Shown: positions 6,424 through 13,414, counted from the stretch's first letter. The stretch is DNA of 14,499 nucleotides from CAZXVU01 sp964644465 (GCA_964644465.1 CAZXVU010000050.1:1-14499), one strand, 5' to 3'. Notes: generated by a model from the sequence alone, not told the origin. Numbers and translations are program-made.

Positions 6424-7866
6424 ATGCATCTATCATCACGTCCTTTTTTATTTTTGTTTTCATGTCTTCAATTGCTCACATGTAACTTTCTTAGAGCAAA
6501 TGAATGCTCAAACGAATTACAAGTGGCAATCTTTGGCTTTGGTGGACGCGCCCAAGATGTCCTTGCAGAATGTGTGCAATTAGAGCAAGAAACGGGCAAA
6601 ACAATTCGAGTTGTTGCCATATGCGATGATCATGCAGAAGAGTCTTATGATTTTTATGTTAAAAATAGGCTTCCTGCAGAGCTGGCAACTAACTATGTGC
6701 GAGTTTTTGAGTCGAAAAGCATTTACCCCGACACGGAAGAGGGTATTACAGCCCTTTTAAATGATTATTCAAATGTAGATAGGATATTTATCACTTCTCC
6801 AAGCAGTAGGCACGCTGTTCATCTTCAGGCTGTCTTAGACCGTTCTCCATGCAAAAATATATATCTTGAAAAACCCTTGTTCAAAACGATTGAAGAGTTT
6901 TCTCAATTCAATCGCGATCTAGGAGATAGAAATATCCAGGTGGGATTGACCTTGCGCTCAGCTAAAATCACTAGCCTCGCATCAGAGCATCTTAAGACTT
7001 ATAAAGCTGCCCTAGGAAAACTGCAAAAAGTGCACTCATGGGAACATGTGAATTTTGGCCACGGATTATCCATTATCATGATGAATTGGAGACGGTACAT
7101 AAGTCTTTCTGGAGGATTACTGATTGAAAAATCAGTGCATGATTTGGATTTAGCCTATTTTTTCATGGAAGCTGTAGGTGTTCACCCTCAATCTATTAGC
7201 ACTACAACCAATGCTAAGCACAATTTTTATAAAAAATCCAATAAACAACTAATAACCGGTAGATTACTAGCAGATGCAGACGTTCGGAAATGTGCAGAAC
7301 GTTGGGATCAAGTTCCTTGGCAAAGAGTTATTCCTTTTTCTTATGACGACCACCACAACATTAATTGGAAGGTCACAATGGATCATTTTTTTGAAGCCTT
7401 TCCTGAAGATGATGATTTTGATAAATCTGATATTATTCCAGATACCCACACCGTGCATTCACATATCCAGACCACCGAGGGAGATACTGTCGACTTTGAC
7501 TTAGATTTAAAACTCAATGGGTTTGCTACACAAACTGAACGGGGCTGCCATTTAACCTTTGAAAATGGGGAAGTTGAGATCGACATGGAAACCAGTAAAA
7601 TGCTTGTTCAAATAAAGGATAAAAAACCCTTAGAAATAAATTTGAACACTCGAGGCATTAGACATGCGGGCGGAGATGTCTATGTAGCACGCGGAATTAT
7701 GGGAACACTTCCTCAAGGCTGTCTAGCAGCGCAATTTTCAGACCCCTCTGTTCAAATCTCTTCGGTTGTAGGGCTAGTCTCAGAATATCAAGCATTACAC
7801 CACATTTCTCAGGCTTCCAAAGTGGAATTTATTGATGGTCAGTGGAAAGTCGATTTAGCTCAGTAA
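6424..7866 (+). CDS. Exported Gfo/Idh/MocA-family oxidoreductase
   Basis: A protein of 480 residues from ATG 6424, which has GAGG just upstream and opens a Sec signal (PFLFLFSCLQLLTCNFLRA). A TTG at 6229 is in frame but adds 65 unmatched residues. The Rossmann start is QVAIFGFGGRA (33-43), with the second strand ending in CDDH. TSPSSRHAVHL (124-134) and YLEKP (147-151, catalytic Lys150) follow. The C-terminal half has the SGGLLIEKSVHDLDLA motif (229-244), the EK-x-x-H-D form of the family's catalytic GG..D...H box with His239. Members act on sugars, inositols or similar with bound NAD(P); the substrate is unknown here. Known periplasmic members (glucose-fructose oxidoreductase type) use the Tat route with a twin-arginine signal, which is missing. 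The family is certain; the location is inferred from the signal. Confidence 0.88.
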   Translation: MHLSSRPFLFLFSCLQLLTCNFLRANECSNELQVAIFGFGGRAQDVLAECVQLEQETGKTIRVVAICDDHAEESYDFYVKNRLPAELATNYVRVFESKSIYPDTEEGITALLNDYSNVDRIFITSPSSRHAVHLQAVLDRSPCKNIYLEKPLFKTIEEFSQFNRDLGDRNIQVGLTLRSAKITSLASEHLKTYKAALGKLQKVHSWEHVNFGHGLSIIMMNWRRYISLSGGLLIEKSVHDLDLAYFFMEAVGVHPQSISTTTNAKHNFYKKSNKQLITGRLLADADVRKCAERWDQVPWQRVIPFSYDDHHNINWKVTMDHFFEAFPEDDDFDKSDIIPDTHTVHSHIQTTEGDTVDFDLDLKLNGFATQTERGCHLTFENGEVEIDMETSKMLVQIKDKKPLEINLNTRGIRHAGGDVYVARGIMGTLPQGCLAAQFSDPSVQISSVVGLVSEYQALHHISQASKVEFIDGQWKVDLAQ

Positions 7867-7924
7867 TGTGTAAAAATAAAGGAAAAATCTACCATGCATC
7901 GCACAAAAAATGAATCTTATAGTC

Positions 7925-8285
7925 TTATTCTGTTTTTTGGTGCCTTAGCAGAATGGCGGAGATTGCAATAGTTTCTATAGCTTCGGGCGAAAAGTATAGA
8001 GTAGCGTTATGGATATTTACACCTCCGCTATGAGCACCGATATCATATTTTTCGGGAAAAACCGGCATCCATTGTGCATCTGATCTACGTGCCCAGGTTG
8101 GGTAGCGGTCGATTGAGTCTTGCATTCATTGCAAGGACTCGAAACAACTGATTAATCGGAGGATCGCATTCTTTTTTTAGTGCATTAAATATGTTAAATC
8201 TTAGTTGTGGAGAGAATTTTTCGCTAAAAATTTGCTTGGTAAGCATTACCTGGATTATATCCTGCAGAGAATTTCGCTCCCCTGC
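7925..8285 (-). pseudogene. Frame-broken remnant of an unrecognised gene
   Basis: Two minus-strand frames look protein-like and join end to end. The upstream piece (8285 to about 8085) reads SLQDIIQVMLTKQIFSEKF, then PQLRFNIFNALKKECDPP and FRVLAMNARLNRP, and ends in a TAG. The downstream piece, in the next frame, reads WARRSDAQWMPVFPEKYDIG, NIHNATLYFSPEAIETIA and ends at 7925. A single-base indel near 8085-8110 would explain the break. There is no start codon with a ribosome binding site, and the upstream end is closed by a stop, so the N-terminus is missing too. I do not recognise the family. Confidence 0.5.
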
Positions 8286-8354
8286 TTATGAACCTATCCG
8301 AATATAGCCGAAGTTCTCTTCGAGAAGAGGGCGAAAGGGGCACCTGCCGTTGAT

Positions 8355-8618
8355 TCATTGCACTCCCGGCGCAACAAAACTAACGAAGCCGGCTGGCGCA
8401 ACGTCGGCGACGATCACATTCCCATCTGGTTCCAGAGCAAATGGGCCGCGAACTTTGCCAGATTCATAGAGCATCTTCGAATCAACGGTCATTTGAGAGG
8501 GTGGCGCTACCAGCCTAAAATATTTCGAGTCATAGGTGTGAGAGGCGGCTATACCCCATCGTTCCAAGTCATTCGCAATGAAGGAACCTACTTCTGGATA
8601 GAGGTATACTGCGACTGC
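8355..8618 (-). pseudogene. Remnant of an NHL/SMP-30-like or other secreted protein gene
   Basis: An open minus-strand frame of about 88 codons lies between a TGA at 8619-8621 and a stop at 8355. It includes YLYPEVGSFIANDLERWGIA, YDSKYFRLVAPPSQM and GPFALEPDGNVIVADVAPAG. The last phrase resembles a blade of NHL/SMP-30-type beta-propellers (PDGN-V-V-AD), but one blade is not proof. No plausible start codon exists. The plus-strand frame over the same bases is judged to be its shadow. Confidence 0.4.
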
Positions 8619-8798
8619 TCAAAAAATCTGAAAATTTTCAAGGAGGCGCCGTAAATTGGAGCCATGCAAAGCCGGCGCTGAAGCAGCTAAACTTAACAAG
8701 CTTAGCGCCGGTGGCCCCCGAAGACGCATCGTCTTTGGGGTGGGGCGCAGGCGGGTCTCAAATTTACTGGCTGTCCGACGCAGACAAATTCACATTTT

Positions 8799-9026
8799 TT
8801 CATTTCGCTCCCGCTCGCCATGGCGTTTGCGATCGCCTTGGGGACGTTGATCAAATACCATCTGCTCATCATGGGATTTATTAATGGCCTCTCGCTGCTT
8901 ATTTTCTCTACTCAAATTAAAGACTTTTTCGGCCTCAAGATGGGAAATCCTTCCGTGGATTTCGTAGACAAGTGGATTTCGTATTTCCAGGCATTTCTCT
9001 CCTTCGACCCACTGACGCTCGGGGTC
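8799..9026 (+). pseudogene. SulP-family (sulfate permease/DauA-like) transporter remnant with internal deletion
   Basis: The frame reads SLPLAMAFAIALG, which is the first membrane helix of SulP transporters (LPLAxAFAIA). It runs straight into TLIKY, IMGFINGLSLLIFSTQIKDF and FGLKMG, then VDFVDKWISYFQAF and SFDPLTLG, which match a region normally some 80-100 residues further on. An internal deletion has thus fused helix 1 to helix 5 or so. After about 9026 the frame loses all similarity and the rest of the transporter and its STAS domain are gone. The GC-rich sequence around it differs from the flanking genes. Confidence 0.7.
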
Positions 9027-9291
9027 CCTCGGGAACTCTCGGCGCGAGCCTCCTCATCCGGAGCACCCTGCATGTTCAGCCTTGACACGTTCTGACCGGT
9101 TGCGACTTTGCAGAATCGATTCTCGTCGTCGCCTTTCACAATTTGGGAATGGCGCTCCTCCTGTGAATCAATTCTGCTTTGTCTCGCTCGGTCATAACAT
9201 GTCAATCCCGCCCGTGCGCGGTATAATACGATTTTTCGTTGAGTTAATAGATTGCTTCCTGTAAGATTTTTACGCAATTAGAGGGGGGATT
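9027..9291. other. Non-coding end of the gene graveyard
   Basis: No protein family, start signal or RNA structure is recognisable on either strand. A polar minus-strand frame stays open here but lacks any start site and is not called. The last part (about 9220-9291) turns AT-rich and should hold the promoter of the gene at 9292; GTATAATA at 9221-9228 looks like a -10 element. Confidence 0.35.
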
Positions 9292-9774
9292 ATGCCTTTT
9301 GGGCCAACAAAAAGCACAATGACATTGTCGTTGTTGGGAGCCGCTGCGATTTGCAATTTTAGAGGAGGGGAGAGAGCCCCGGGTTTGTTATTTACTGGGA
9401 TAGCTGTATATAGCGCCATGACTGTAGTTCGGTTTATTCAGCAACTTGCAGGGCAAATGATCATTGGAAATTTACCTTCCGATGATTGTGAACGATTTAT
9501 AAAGGAAACCTTCTACAATCGAGATATCTGTCTTTCGGATGGAAAAACAATGCGTTCCGAGGCGGCAAAATTGACCGGACGCTGTTTACCGGATGGCACC
9601 GAAGAAATCGCCGTCTGCCTACCCATGATGGATCATCGCAAGCGCCCTAGTATTAAAGGGGCAACGAATCTGACTCAGGCAGATCAACAATACGAGTTTG
9701 CTGTTTTGGATTATTTATTTGGGCGTGCGAATCCCTTTCAAGAGATGATTCGTAGGTGTCATCTGATCGGTTGA
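9292..9774 (+). CDS. Small membrane protein with bilobed hydrophobic region; Inc-like candidate
   Basis: A protein of 160 residues. ATG 9292 has a strong purine run (GAGGGGGG) at proper distance. Two hydrophobic stretches, residues 10-22 (MTLSLLGAAAICN) and 30-47 (PGLLFTGIAVYSAMTVV), are joined by a short charged loop (FRGGERA). A soluble part of about 110 residues with five Cys follows (71-160). Two close helices with a tiny loop are the shape of chlamydial inclusion-membrane (Inc) proteins, but the first stretch is short and no homologue is recognised. The C-terminus abuts the left edge of the first IS630 relic, so the gene could be clipped at its 3' end. Confidence 0.55.
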   Translation: MPFGPTKSTMTLSLLGAAAICNFRGGERAPGLLFTGIAVYSAMTVVRFIQQLAGQMIIGNLPSDDCERFIKETFYNRDICLSDGKTMRSEAAKLTGRCLPDGTEEIAVCLPMMDHRKRPSIKGATNLTQADQQYEFAVLDYLFGRANPFQEMIRRCHLIG

Positions 9775-9812
9775 TAGCCAGTGAAATAAAATTTTTATTT
9801 CTATACACTTGA

Positions 9813-9832
9813 CTCCCAAAATTTTCTGGGGG
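9813..9832 (+). promoter_or_regulatory. Hairpin over the transposase ribosome binding site, copy 1
   Basis: CTCCC (9813-9817) pairs with GGGGG (9828-9832, one T-G pair) around a 10-base loop, just before ATG 9839. It occupies the same place and has the same loop length as the copy 2 hairpin, with different stem bases. Confidence 0.45.
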
Positions 9833-9838
9833 ATCAAA

Positions 9839-10617
9839 ATGATTCGGTTGACGATTACTGAGGAAGATAAGCTGGCAATTGATAAAGAGCGCTTCAAATG
9901 TTCGGATCAGCATGTCTGCAGACGATTGCACGCACTGTACCTGAAAAGTATCGGAAAATCTCATCAGGAAATTTCCGAGTTTGTTGGGCTCTCCCTCAAC
10001 GCTTTAACTGGCATTTTTAAAATTTACGCCACTCAAGGATTTTCAGCTGTAGGGCCACTGGGTTACACTTATCGCAAAAGTCCCCTCGATGACCATCGAG
10101 AAGTGATTCGCGAGCATTTTGAGAAGAATCCGCCAGCTTCTGTAAAACAGGCCCGTGATGACATTAAGCGATTGACGGGTATCAAGAAAAGCAAAACGCG
10201 TATTCGCGTCTTCATGCATCGATTGGGGATGGAGCCGAGAAAGGTGGGGGGAATTCCAGCTAAGGCCGCCCCTGAAAAGCAAGAAGAGTTTAAAAAAAAG
10301 CCTGGAGCCAATCTTAGAGGCAGCAAAAGCAGGGCAAGTTGAGGCATATTTCGTTGATGCAGCCCATTTTGTGTTGGGAGCGTTTTTGGCAATTCTATGG
10401 TCGTTTCGATGAATTTTCGTAGAGACTTCAAGTGGCCGTCAACGTTTGAACGTCTTAGGCGCCCTGAATGCCGTCAGCAGGGAGATGGTTACGATCATCA
10501 ATACGACCTACATCAATCTTGGTCTGTTGTGGAGTTGATTAGAAAAATCAGAGATTTGCATCCTCCTGGGAAAAGAGTCGTACTCATTCTCGACAATGCC
10601 TGCTACCAAGCGTGTTA
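9839..10617 (+). pseudogene. IS630-family transposase, copy 1, broken and truncated
   Basis: ATG 9839 starts the N-terminal helix-turn-helix part: RRLHALYLKSIGKSHQEISE and VGLSLNALTGIFKIY, then PPASVKQARDDIKRLTGIKK. The 0 frame runs out at 10340-10342. After the A8 run at 10292-10299 the +1 frame continues with SLEPILEAA and YFVDAAHFVLGAFLAILWSF (first catalytic Asp). It hits TGA at 10410-10412. Further frame changes are needed to read SGRQRLNVLGALNAVSREMV and then WSVVELIRKI and LILDNACYQACY (second Asp). The part with the catalytic Glu is missing. The A8 break is shared with copy 2 and may be functional; the other breaks are decay. Confidence 0.8.
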
Positions 10618-10643
10618 TACCACGACCGCTTAGGTTATGTGAA
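10618..10643 (+). repeat. Left terminal inverted repeat of IS630 copy 2
   Basis: It begins TACCACGACCGCTTAGG and matches the reverse complement of 11756-11781 at 24 of 26 positions; the first 17 are identical. Confidence 0.85.
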
Positions 10644-10654
10644 AAATTTCACAT
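10637..10654. repeat. 18-bp palindrome at the left end of IS630 copy 2
   Basis: ATGTGAAA-AA-TTTCACAT is a near-perfect dyad that overlaps the inner edge of the left terminal repeat and lies upstream of the transposase start. The right end lacks it. It may be an operator or an extra transposase-binding site. Confidence 0.45.
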
Positions 10655-10688
10655 GCTTGGTGAAGTAAAATTTTGATTTTGCCAAAAT

Positions 10689-10712
10689 TGTCTCCCATTT
10701 TCTGAGGAGACA
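10689..10712 (+). promoter_or_regulatory. Hairpin over the transposase ribosome binding site, copy 2
   Basis: TGTCTCC (10689-10695) and GGAGACA (10706-10712) form a perfect 7-bp stem with a 10-base loop. The Shine-Dalgarno GGAG lies in the 3' arm, and ATG 10715 follows three bases after the stem. Several IS families hide the transposase start this way to block translation from outside transcripts. The match to copy 1 in place and loop size supports a real function. Confidence 0.6.
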
Positions 10713-10714
10713 CG

Positions 10715-11212
10715 ATGATTTATCTACTGATTCCCGAGGAAGAATTACAAAAAATCGAAGAGGAACGATTTGCTTGCTCAGATTCTCAAATCAGCCGCCG
10801 TTTACATGCCCTGTACTTGAAAGGAAAGGGCTATTCTCATCAGGAGATTTCAGAATATGTCGGTGTTTCTCTCAAAGGTTTGACGAAGATTTTTAAAAAA
10901 TACGCCTCTGGTGGATTGGAAGAAGTAAAAAAGATGTACTATACGTTCAGTGACCTGGAGGATTATCAAGAGCAGATTCAAGCGCACTTCAAGGATCATC
11001 CTCCTGCCTCTATGAAGCAGGCTAGCGACGATATTGAAAAGCTGACGGGGATTAAAAAAGGAAAAGAACGCACCCGAAAATTTTTACACCAAATTGGAAT
11101 GAAGCCACGAAAAATGGGAGGCATCCCAGCTAAAGCTGATCCTCAACAACAAGAAGACTTTAAAAAAAAGCCTGGAGCCCATTCTACAGGAGGCCAAAGA
11201 TGGCAATGCTGA
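10715..11212 (+). CDS. IS630-family transposase, N-terminal frame (ORF A)
   Basis: A protein of 165 residues in the 0 frame, starting with a good Shine-Dalgarno (AGGAG). Residues about 20-75 form the helix-turn-helix unit that binds the element ends (RRLHALYLKGKGYSHQEISE, YVGVSLKGLTKIFKKY). A second helical unit follows (PPASMKQASDDIEKLTGIKK, RKFLHQIGMKPRKMGGIPAK). The family sequence leaves this frame at the A8 run 11162-11169, after FKKK; the last 15 residues are out-of-family. Alone, ORF A would be a DNA-binding protein without a catalytic domain, possibly an inhibitor. It is about 60% alike to copy 1 by eye. Confidence 0.85.
   Translation: MIYLLIPEEELQKIEEERFACSDSQISRRLHALYLKGKGYSHQEISEYVGVSLKGLTKIFKKYASGGLEEVKKMYYTFSDLEDYQEQIQAHFKDHPPASMKQASDDIEKLTGIKKGKERTRKFLHQIGMKPRKMGGIPAKADPQQQEDFKKKPGAHSTGGQRWQC
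11162..11169 (+). promoter_or_regulatory. A8 slippage site, transposase ORF A to ORF B
   Basis: TTT-AAA-AAA-AAG holds eight A. A +1 (or -2) change of frame here joins ORF A to ORF B without any loss of family sequence. The same A8 at the same codon is present in copy 1 (10292-10299). RNA polymerase slippage on such runs is known in IS expression. Confidence 0.6.
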
Positions 11213-11749
11213 TGTCTATTTTGTTGACGCCGCTCATTTTGTTCTTGGTGCTTTTTTGGCTATTCTATGGTCTTTTCAGAGGCTTTTTATCAAGACCGCA
11301 AGAGGGAGAAAACGGTTGAATATTTTAGGGGCTTTGAATGCGGTAACCCACGAAATGGTCACGGTAGTCAATGACGCTTACATCAATGCCTGGTCGGTCG
11401 TTGATCTCATGCGCAAAATCAGGGAGAAAAAGCCGATGGGAAAAATCGTTTTGGTGCTAGACAATGCCCGATATCAGGCATGCCATATCGTTCGATCAGC
11501 AGCACACATGATGCACGTAGAGTTGCTCTACCTACCCCCTTTAGTTCGCCGAATTTAAACCTTATCGAGAGGGTCTGGAAGTTTATCAGGAAGAAGTGCC
11601 TGAACTGTGTGTATCACCAGAATTTTGAGAGTTTTTCAAACGCGATTACGGGTTGCATATCGAGTTTTGGGACGGTATACAAAGAGGAGCTAACGACGTT
11701 GCTGCAATGGAATTTTCAGACCTTCGGTTCTATGGGGGAGGCCGCATAA
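11169..11749 (+). CDS. IS630-family transposase, catalytic part (ORFs B and C)
   Basis: Frame B (11169-11558) carries the catalytic RNase H-like fold: SLEPILQEAKDG, YFVDAAHFVLGAFLAILWSF with the first Asp, RKRLNILGALNAV, and LVLDNARYQAC with the second Asp. It runs to VELLYLPP. The family sequence then moves to frame C: SPNLNLIERVWKFIRKKCLN with the catalytic Glu, ending at TAA 11747-11749. The switch from B to C falls on CCCTTTA (11537-11543), which is phased as C-CCT-TTA, a textbook -1 slippery heptamer; a simple one-base deletion is just as likely. No internal start with a ribosome binding site was found, so expression would rely on frameshifting from ORF A. If the B/C break is decay, the element cannot move by itself. 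Confidence 0.75.
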
Positions 11750-11755
11750 GGAAAA

Positions 11756-11781
11756 TTCACACAGCCTAAGCGGTCGTGGTA
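11756..11781 (-). repeat. Right terminal inverted repeat of IS630 copy 2
   Basis: It ends CCTAAGCGGTCGTGGTA, the reverse complement of the left end, and is followed by TA (11782-11783). It starts seven bases after the transposase stop. Confidence 0.85.
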
Positions 11782-11792
11782 TATCTCAAAAA

Positions 11793-12212
11793 TTGGGCTT
11801 TGCGGTGTTTTCCTGTTCTGCGTTCGAAGGATTAAAATCCACAGTTTCTTATCTTGCGCCCTATGTGGCTGCAGGCGCGACTGAAGTCGCTGAGTCCGCT
11901 GTCGCTGTTTCTGCCGCTTTGGCTAACTCTGTTCCATTTGCCCTTTGCGCTGGACTAACAGTTGGAGTAATGGGAACCGCGTTGGTTCTTTCTCCAGCCG
12001 CCAGAAAAACCGCGATTAGCGGTGTTCGTCTCGGAGTTGATGCCTTAAGCGGATCTGCAAAGAAGGTCCATTCCACAGTAGCGGGAATCGGATCTGGGAT
12101 CGCTGAGGGGGTCAATTTCATTGGGAATAACTGCCCATCTCTTCTCGGCATCGCTGCGATTTCCTGTGGCACGTATCTTGCCTGGAGTAAGGCAAATACC
12201 TGTTCCGCTTAG
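11793..12212 (+). CDS. Ala/Gly-rich two-helix membrane protein, probably 5'-truncated by IS630
   Basis: The frame is open from the IS edge (ISQKLGFAVF...) to TAG 12210-12212. The first possible start is a TTG at 11793 with no ribosome binding site, so the real N-terminus was probably removed by the IS. About 139 residues remain. They comprise an Ala/Val-rich amphipathic part (ATEVAESAVAVSAALANS), a hydrophobic helix (about 47-68, PFALCAGLTVGVMGTALVLS), a small-residue amphipathic stretch with Gly every few residues (GVRLGVDALSGSAKKV, AGIGSGIAEGV), and a second hydrophobic helix (about 114-131). The composition suggests a membrane-inserting protein, Inc-like or colicin-like in general look, but I recognise no family. 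Confidence 0.5.
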   Translation: MGFAVFSCSAFEGLKSTVSYLAPYVAAGATEVAESAVAVSAALANSVPFALCAGLTVGVMGTALVLSPAARKTAISGVRLGVDALSGSAKKVHSTVAGIGSGIAEGVNFIGNNCPSLLGIAAISCGTYLAWSKANTCSA

Positions 12213-12441
12213 TCAAGAGGCAATTGCAGTCCTAAAGATTTAAAATAGCATGCCCTAAATCAAGACATTTGCCAATGTAGTGCAACTTGGTAACGGGCCT
12301 ATGCTGCTCTTCGCTCTAACTCTTGCGCCCGGAGCAATATCTATCCTTTTCTTGAGACGAAAAGAGAATTCAGGCTAAATTCTCCTCTGTTCTCGTTGCC
12401 TTAAAAATAATACGAGCTGTGATCCCGTCTGGACCGTGTGA
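12213..12441. other. Intergenic region with a tRNA-end-like motif and an inverted repeat
   Basis: TCTTGCGCCCGGAG (12321-12334) matches the end of the tRNA-Asn fragment (87-100) at 13 of 14 bases. GAGAATT (12364-12370) and AATTCTC (12378-12384) form a perfect 7-bp inverted repeat. It overlaps a weak promoter-like pair, TTGAGA (12352-12357) and TAAATT (12376-12381), 18 bases apart, for the barrel gene. No gene is seen here. Confidence 0.4.
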
Positions 12442-13410
12442 GTGAAAGCGATAGGTTTCCTTCTGCGAATAATACATAAGCTTACTCTTTTTCTTTTTCT
12501 CCTTTCTTTGCATGCTAATGAGAATGCGAAATATATGGGAAGCTTGCTGAGCGATCCCCCAACGGCTATTCCCTACGGCCATTTCGTCATACGCAACTTT
12601 CTTTTCTTTGATGATCATAGAGGTATTTATCAGAGCAATTGGGAAAATTCATCACGAATCGATTCTTTTAACTCAATCCAATATCAGCTCCAAACTTTTT
12701 TTGGATTGAGTTCTTTTTTTGACATCAGCCTATCTCCTCGATTCTATTTCACACATAAGGGACGATATGCCTACTGTAATGCTGGCGATTTGATTGCTGG
12801 TTTGGACTTTCAGCTTCTTGAAGACGAAAAATTTTCTTTTCTTCCAGGACTCAAATTCGCTGTTAGAGAGGTATTTCCCTTGGGGCATTATCAGCTTTTT
12901 AATGTAAAGAGAGGGGACATGGAAAAAACCGGTTCCGGCTGTTTTTCAACGCAATTAGCACTTTTTTTTTATAAGGGATATCCCCTTGCCTGCAATTGGT
13001 TTTTAAGTACAACGATTGAGGTGCAATATCAAATCAATTCATCAGTAAGAGTGAAAGGATTTCATGCATATGGAGGAGGCTTCGGCACCGATGGAAAACT
13101 GCTAGTTGGCAATGCATGGCAATCGCTTGTCGATTTGCAACTTTTTTATAGAAAAGCGATCAGTTTTTCCTTGGATCTATTGTATGAGCACCACGATGCA
13201 GCTACTTTCTATGGACATCCGGGATTGAGTTTTTTTGGGAGACATTGCAAAACTCGTCAACCTTCATCTGAAAGAGTGAGCTTAGCGCCTAGTTTTGCCT
13301 ACCAATTTCCATCCGAGGTAGGCCTAATGGTAGGTAGCTGGTTTTCCATCTGTGGAAGAAATGCCGAACAATTTATTCAATACATTGCAAACGTGTTTTA
13401 TATTTATTAA
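12442..13410 (+). CDS. Outer-membrane beta-barrel-like protein
   Basis: A protein of 322 residues from a GTG start. No better start exists, and this one opens a clear Sec signal (LTLFLFLLSLHA, then NENA). The mature part begins LSDPPTAIPYGHFVIRN. It then alternates short aromatic-rich beta strands with turns (FFDISLSPRFYFTH, FSFLPGLKFAVREVFPLG, FLSTTIEVQYQINS, LVDLQLFYRKAISFSLDLLY) and ends in a strand with an aromatic last residue (ANVFYIY), as barrel proteins recognised by the BAM complex do. No known porin or transporter motif is identified; a channel or adhesin role is open. It is followed after four bases by the propeller gene, so the two are surely co-transcribed. Confidence 0.65.
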   Translation: MKAIGFLLRIIHKLTLFLFLLSLHANENAKYMGSLLSDPPTAIPYGHFVIRNFLFFDDHRGIYQSNWENSSRIDSFNSIQYQLQTFFGLSSFFDISLSPRFYFTHKGRYAYCNAGDLIAGLDFQLLEDEKFSFLPGLKFAVREVFPLGHYQLFNVKRGDMEKTGSGCFSTQLALFFYKGYPLACNWFLSTTIEVQYQINSSVRVKGFHAYGGGFGTDGKLLVGNAWQSLVDLQLFYRKAISFSLDLLYEHHDAATFYGHPGLSFFGRHCKTRQPSSERVSLAPSFAYQFPSEVGLMVGSWFSICGRNAEQFIQYIANVFYIY

Positions 13411-13414
13411 AACT

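Larger units (their letters stand above)
9775..10617 (+). mobile_element. IS630-family element copy 1, 3' end lost
   Basis: The leader and transposase region parallel those of the second copy (10616-11783). The leader is alignable with that of copy 2 (GTGAARTAAAATTTT...). No left terminal repeat like that of copy 2 is present, so it is a related but distinct element. Its right part stops at the insertion point of copy 2 at 10616-10617 and does not resume beyond 11783. Confidence 0.7.
10616..11783 (+). mobile_element. IS630-family element copy 2 with terminal inverted repeats and TA target sites
   Basis: Terminal repeats of 26 bases lie at 10618-10643 and 11756-11781. TA dinucleotides sit outside them (10616-10617 and 11782-11783), as expected for the IS630/Tc1/mariner group, which inserts at TA. 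The left end lies within the transposase of copy 1. The right flank is not the continuation of that transposase but a different gene, so sequence was deleted at the junction after or during insertion. Confidence 0.85.

Noticed and set aside
8358..8654. Plus-strand protein of about 98 residues
   Set aside because: It lies antisense to a minus-strand frame with more protein-like content, has no ribosome binding site and no recognisable motif.
8912..9277. Minus-strand 121-residue polar protein
   Set aside because: It would start at TTG without a ribosome binding site and runs antisense across the SulP relic.
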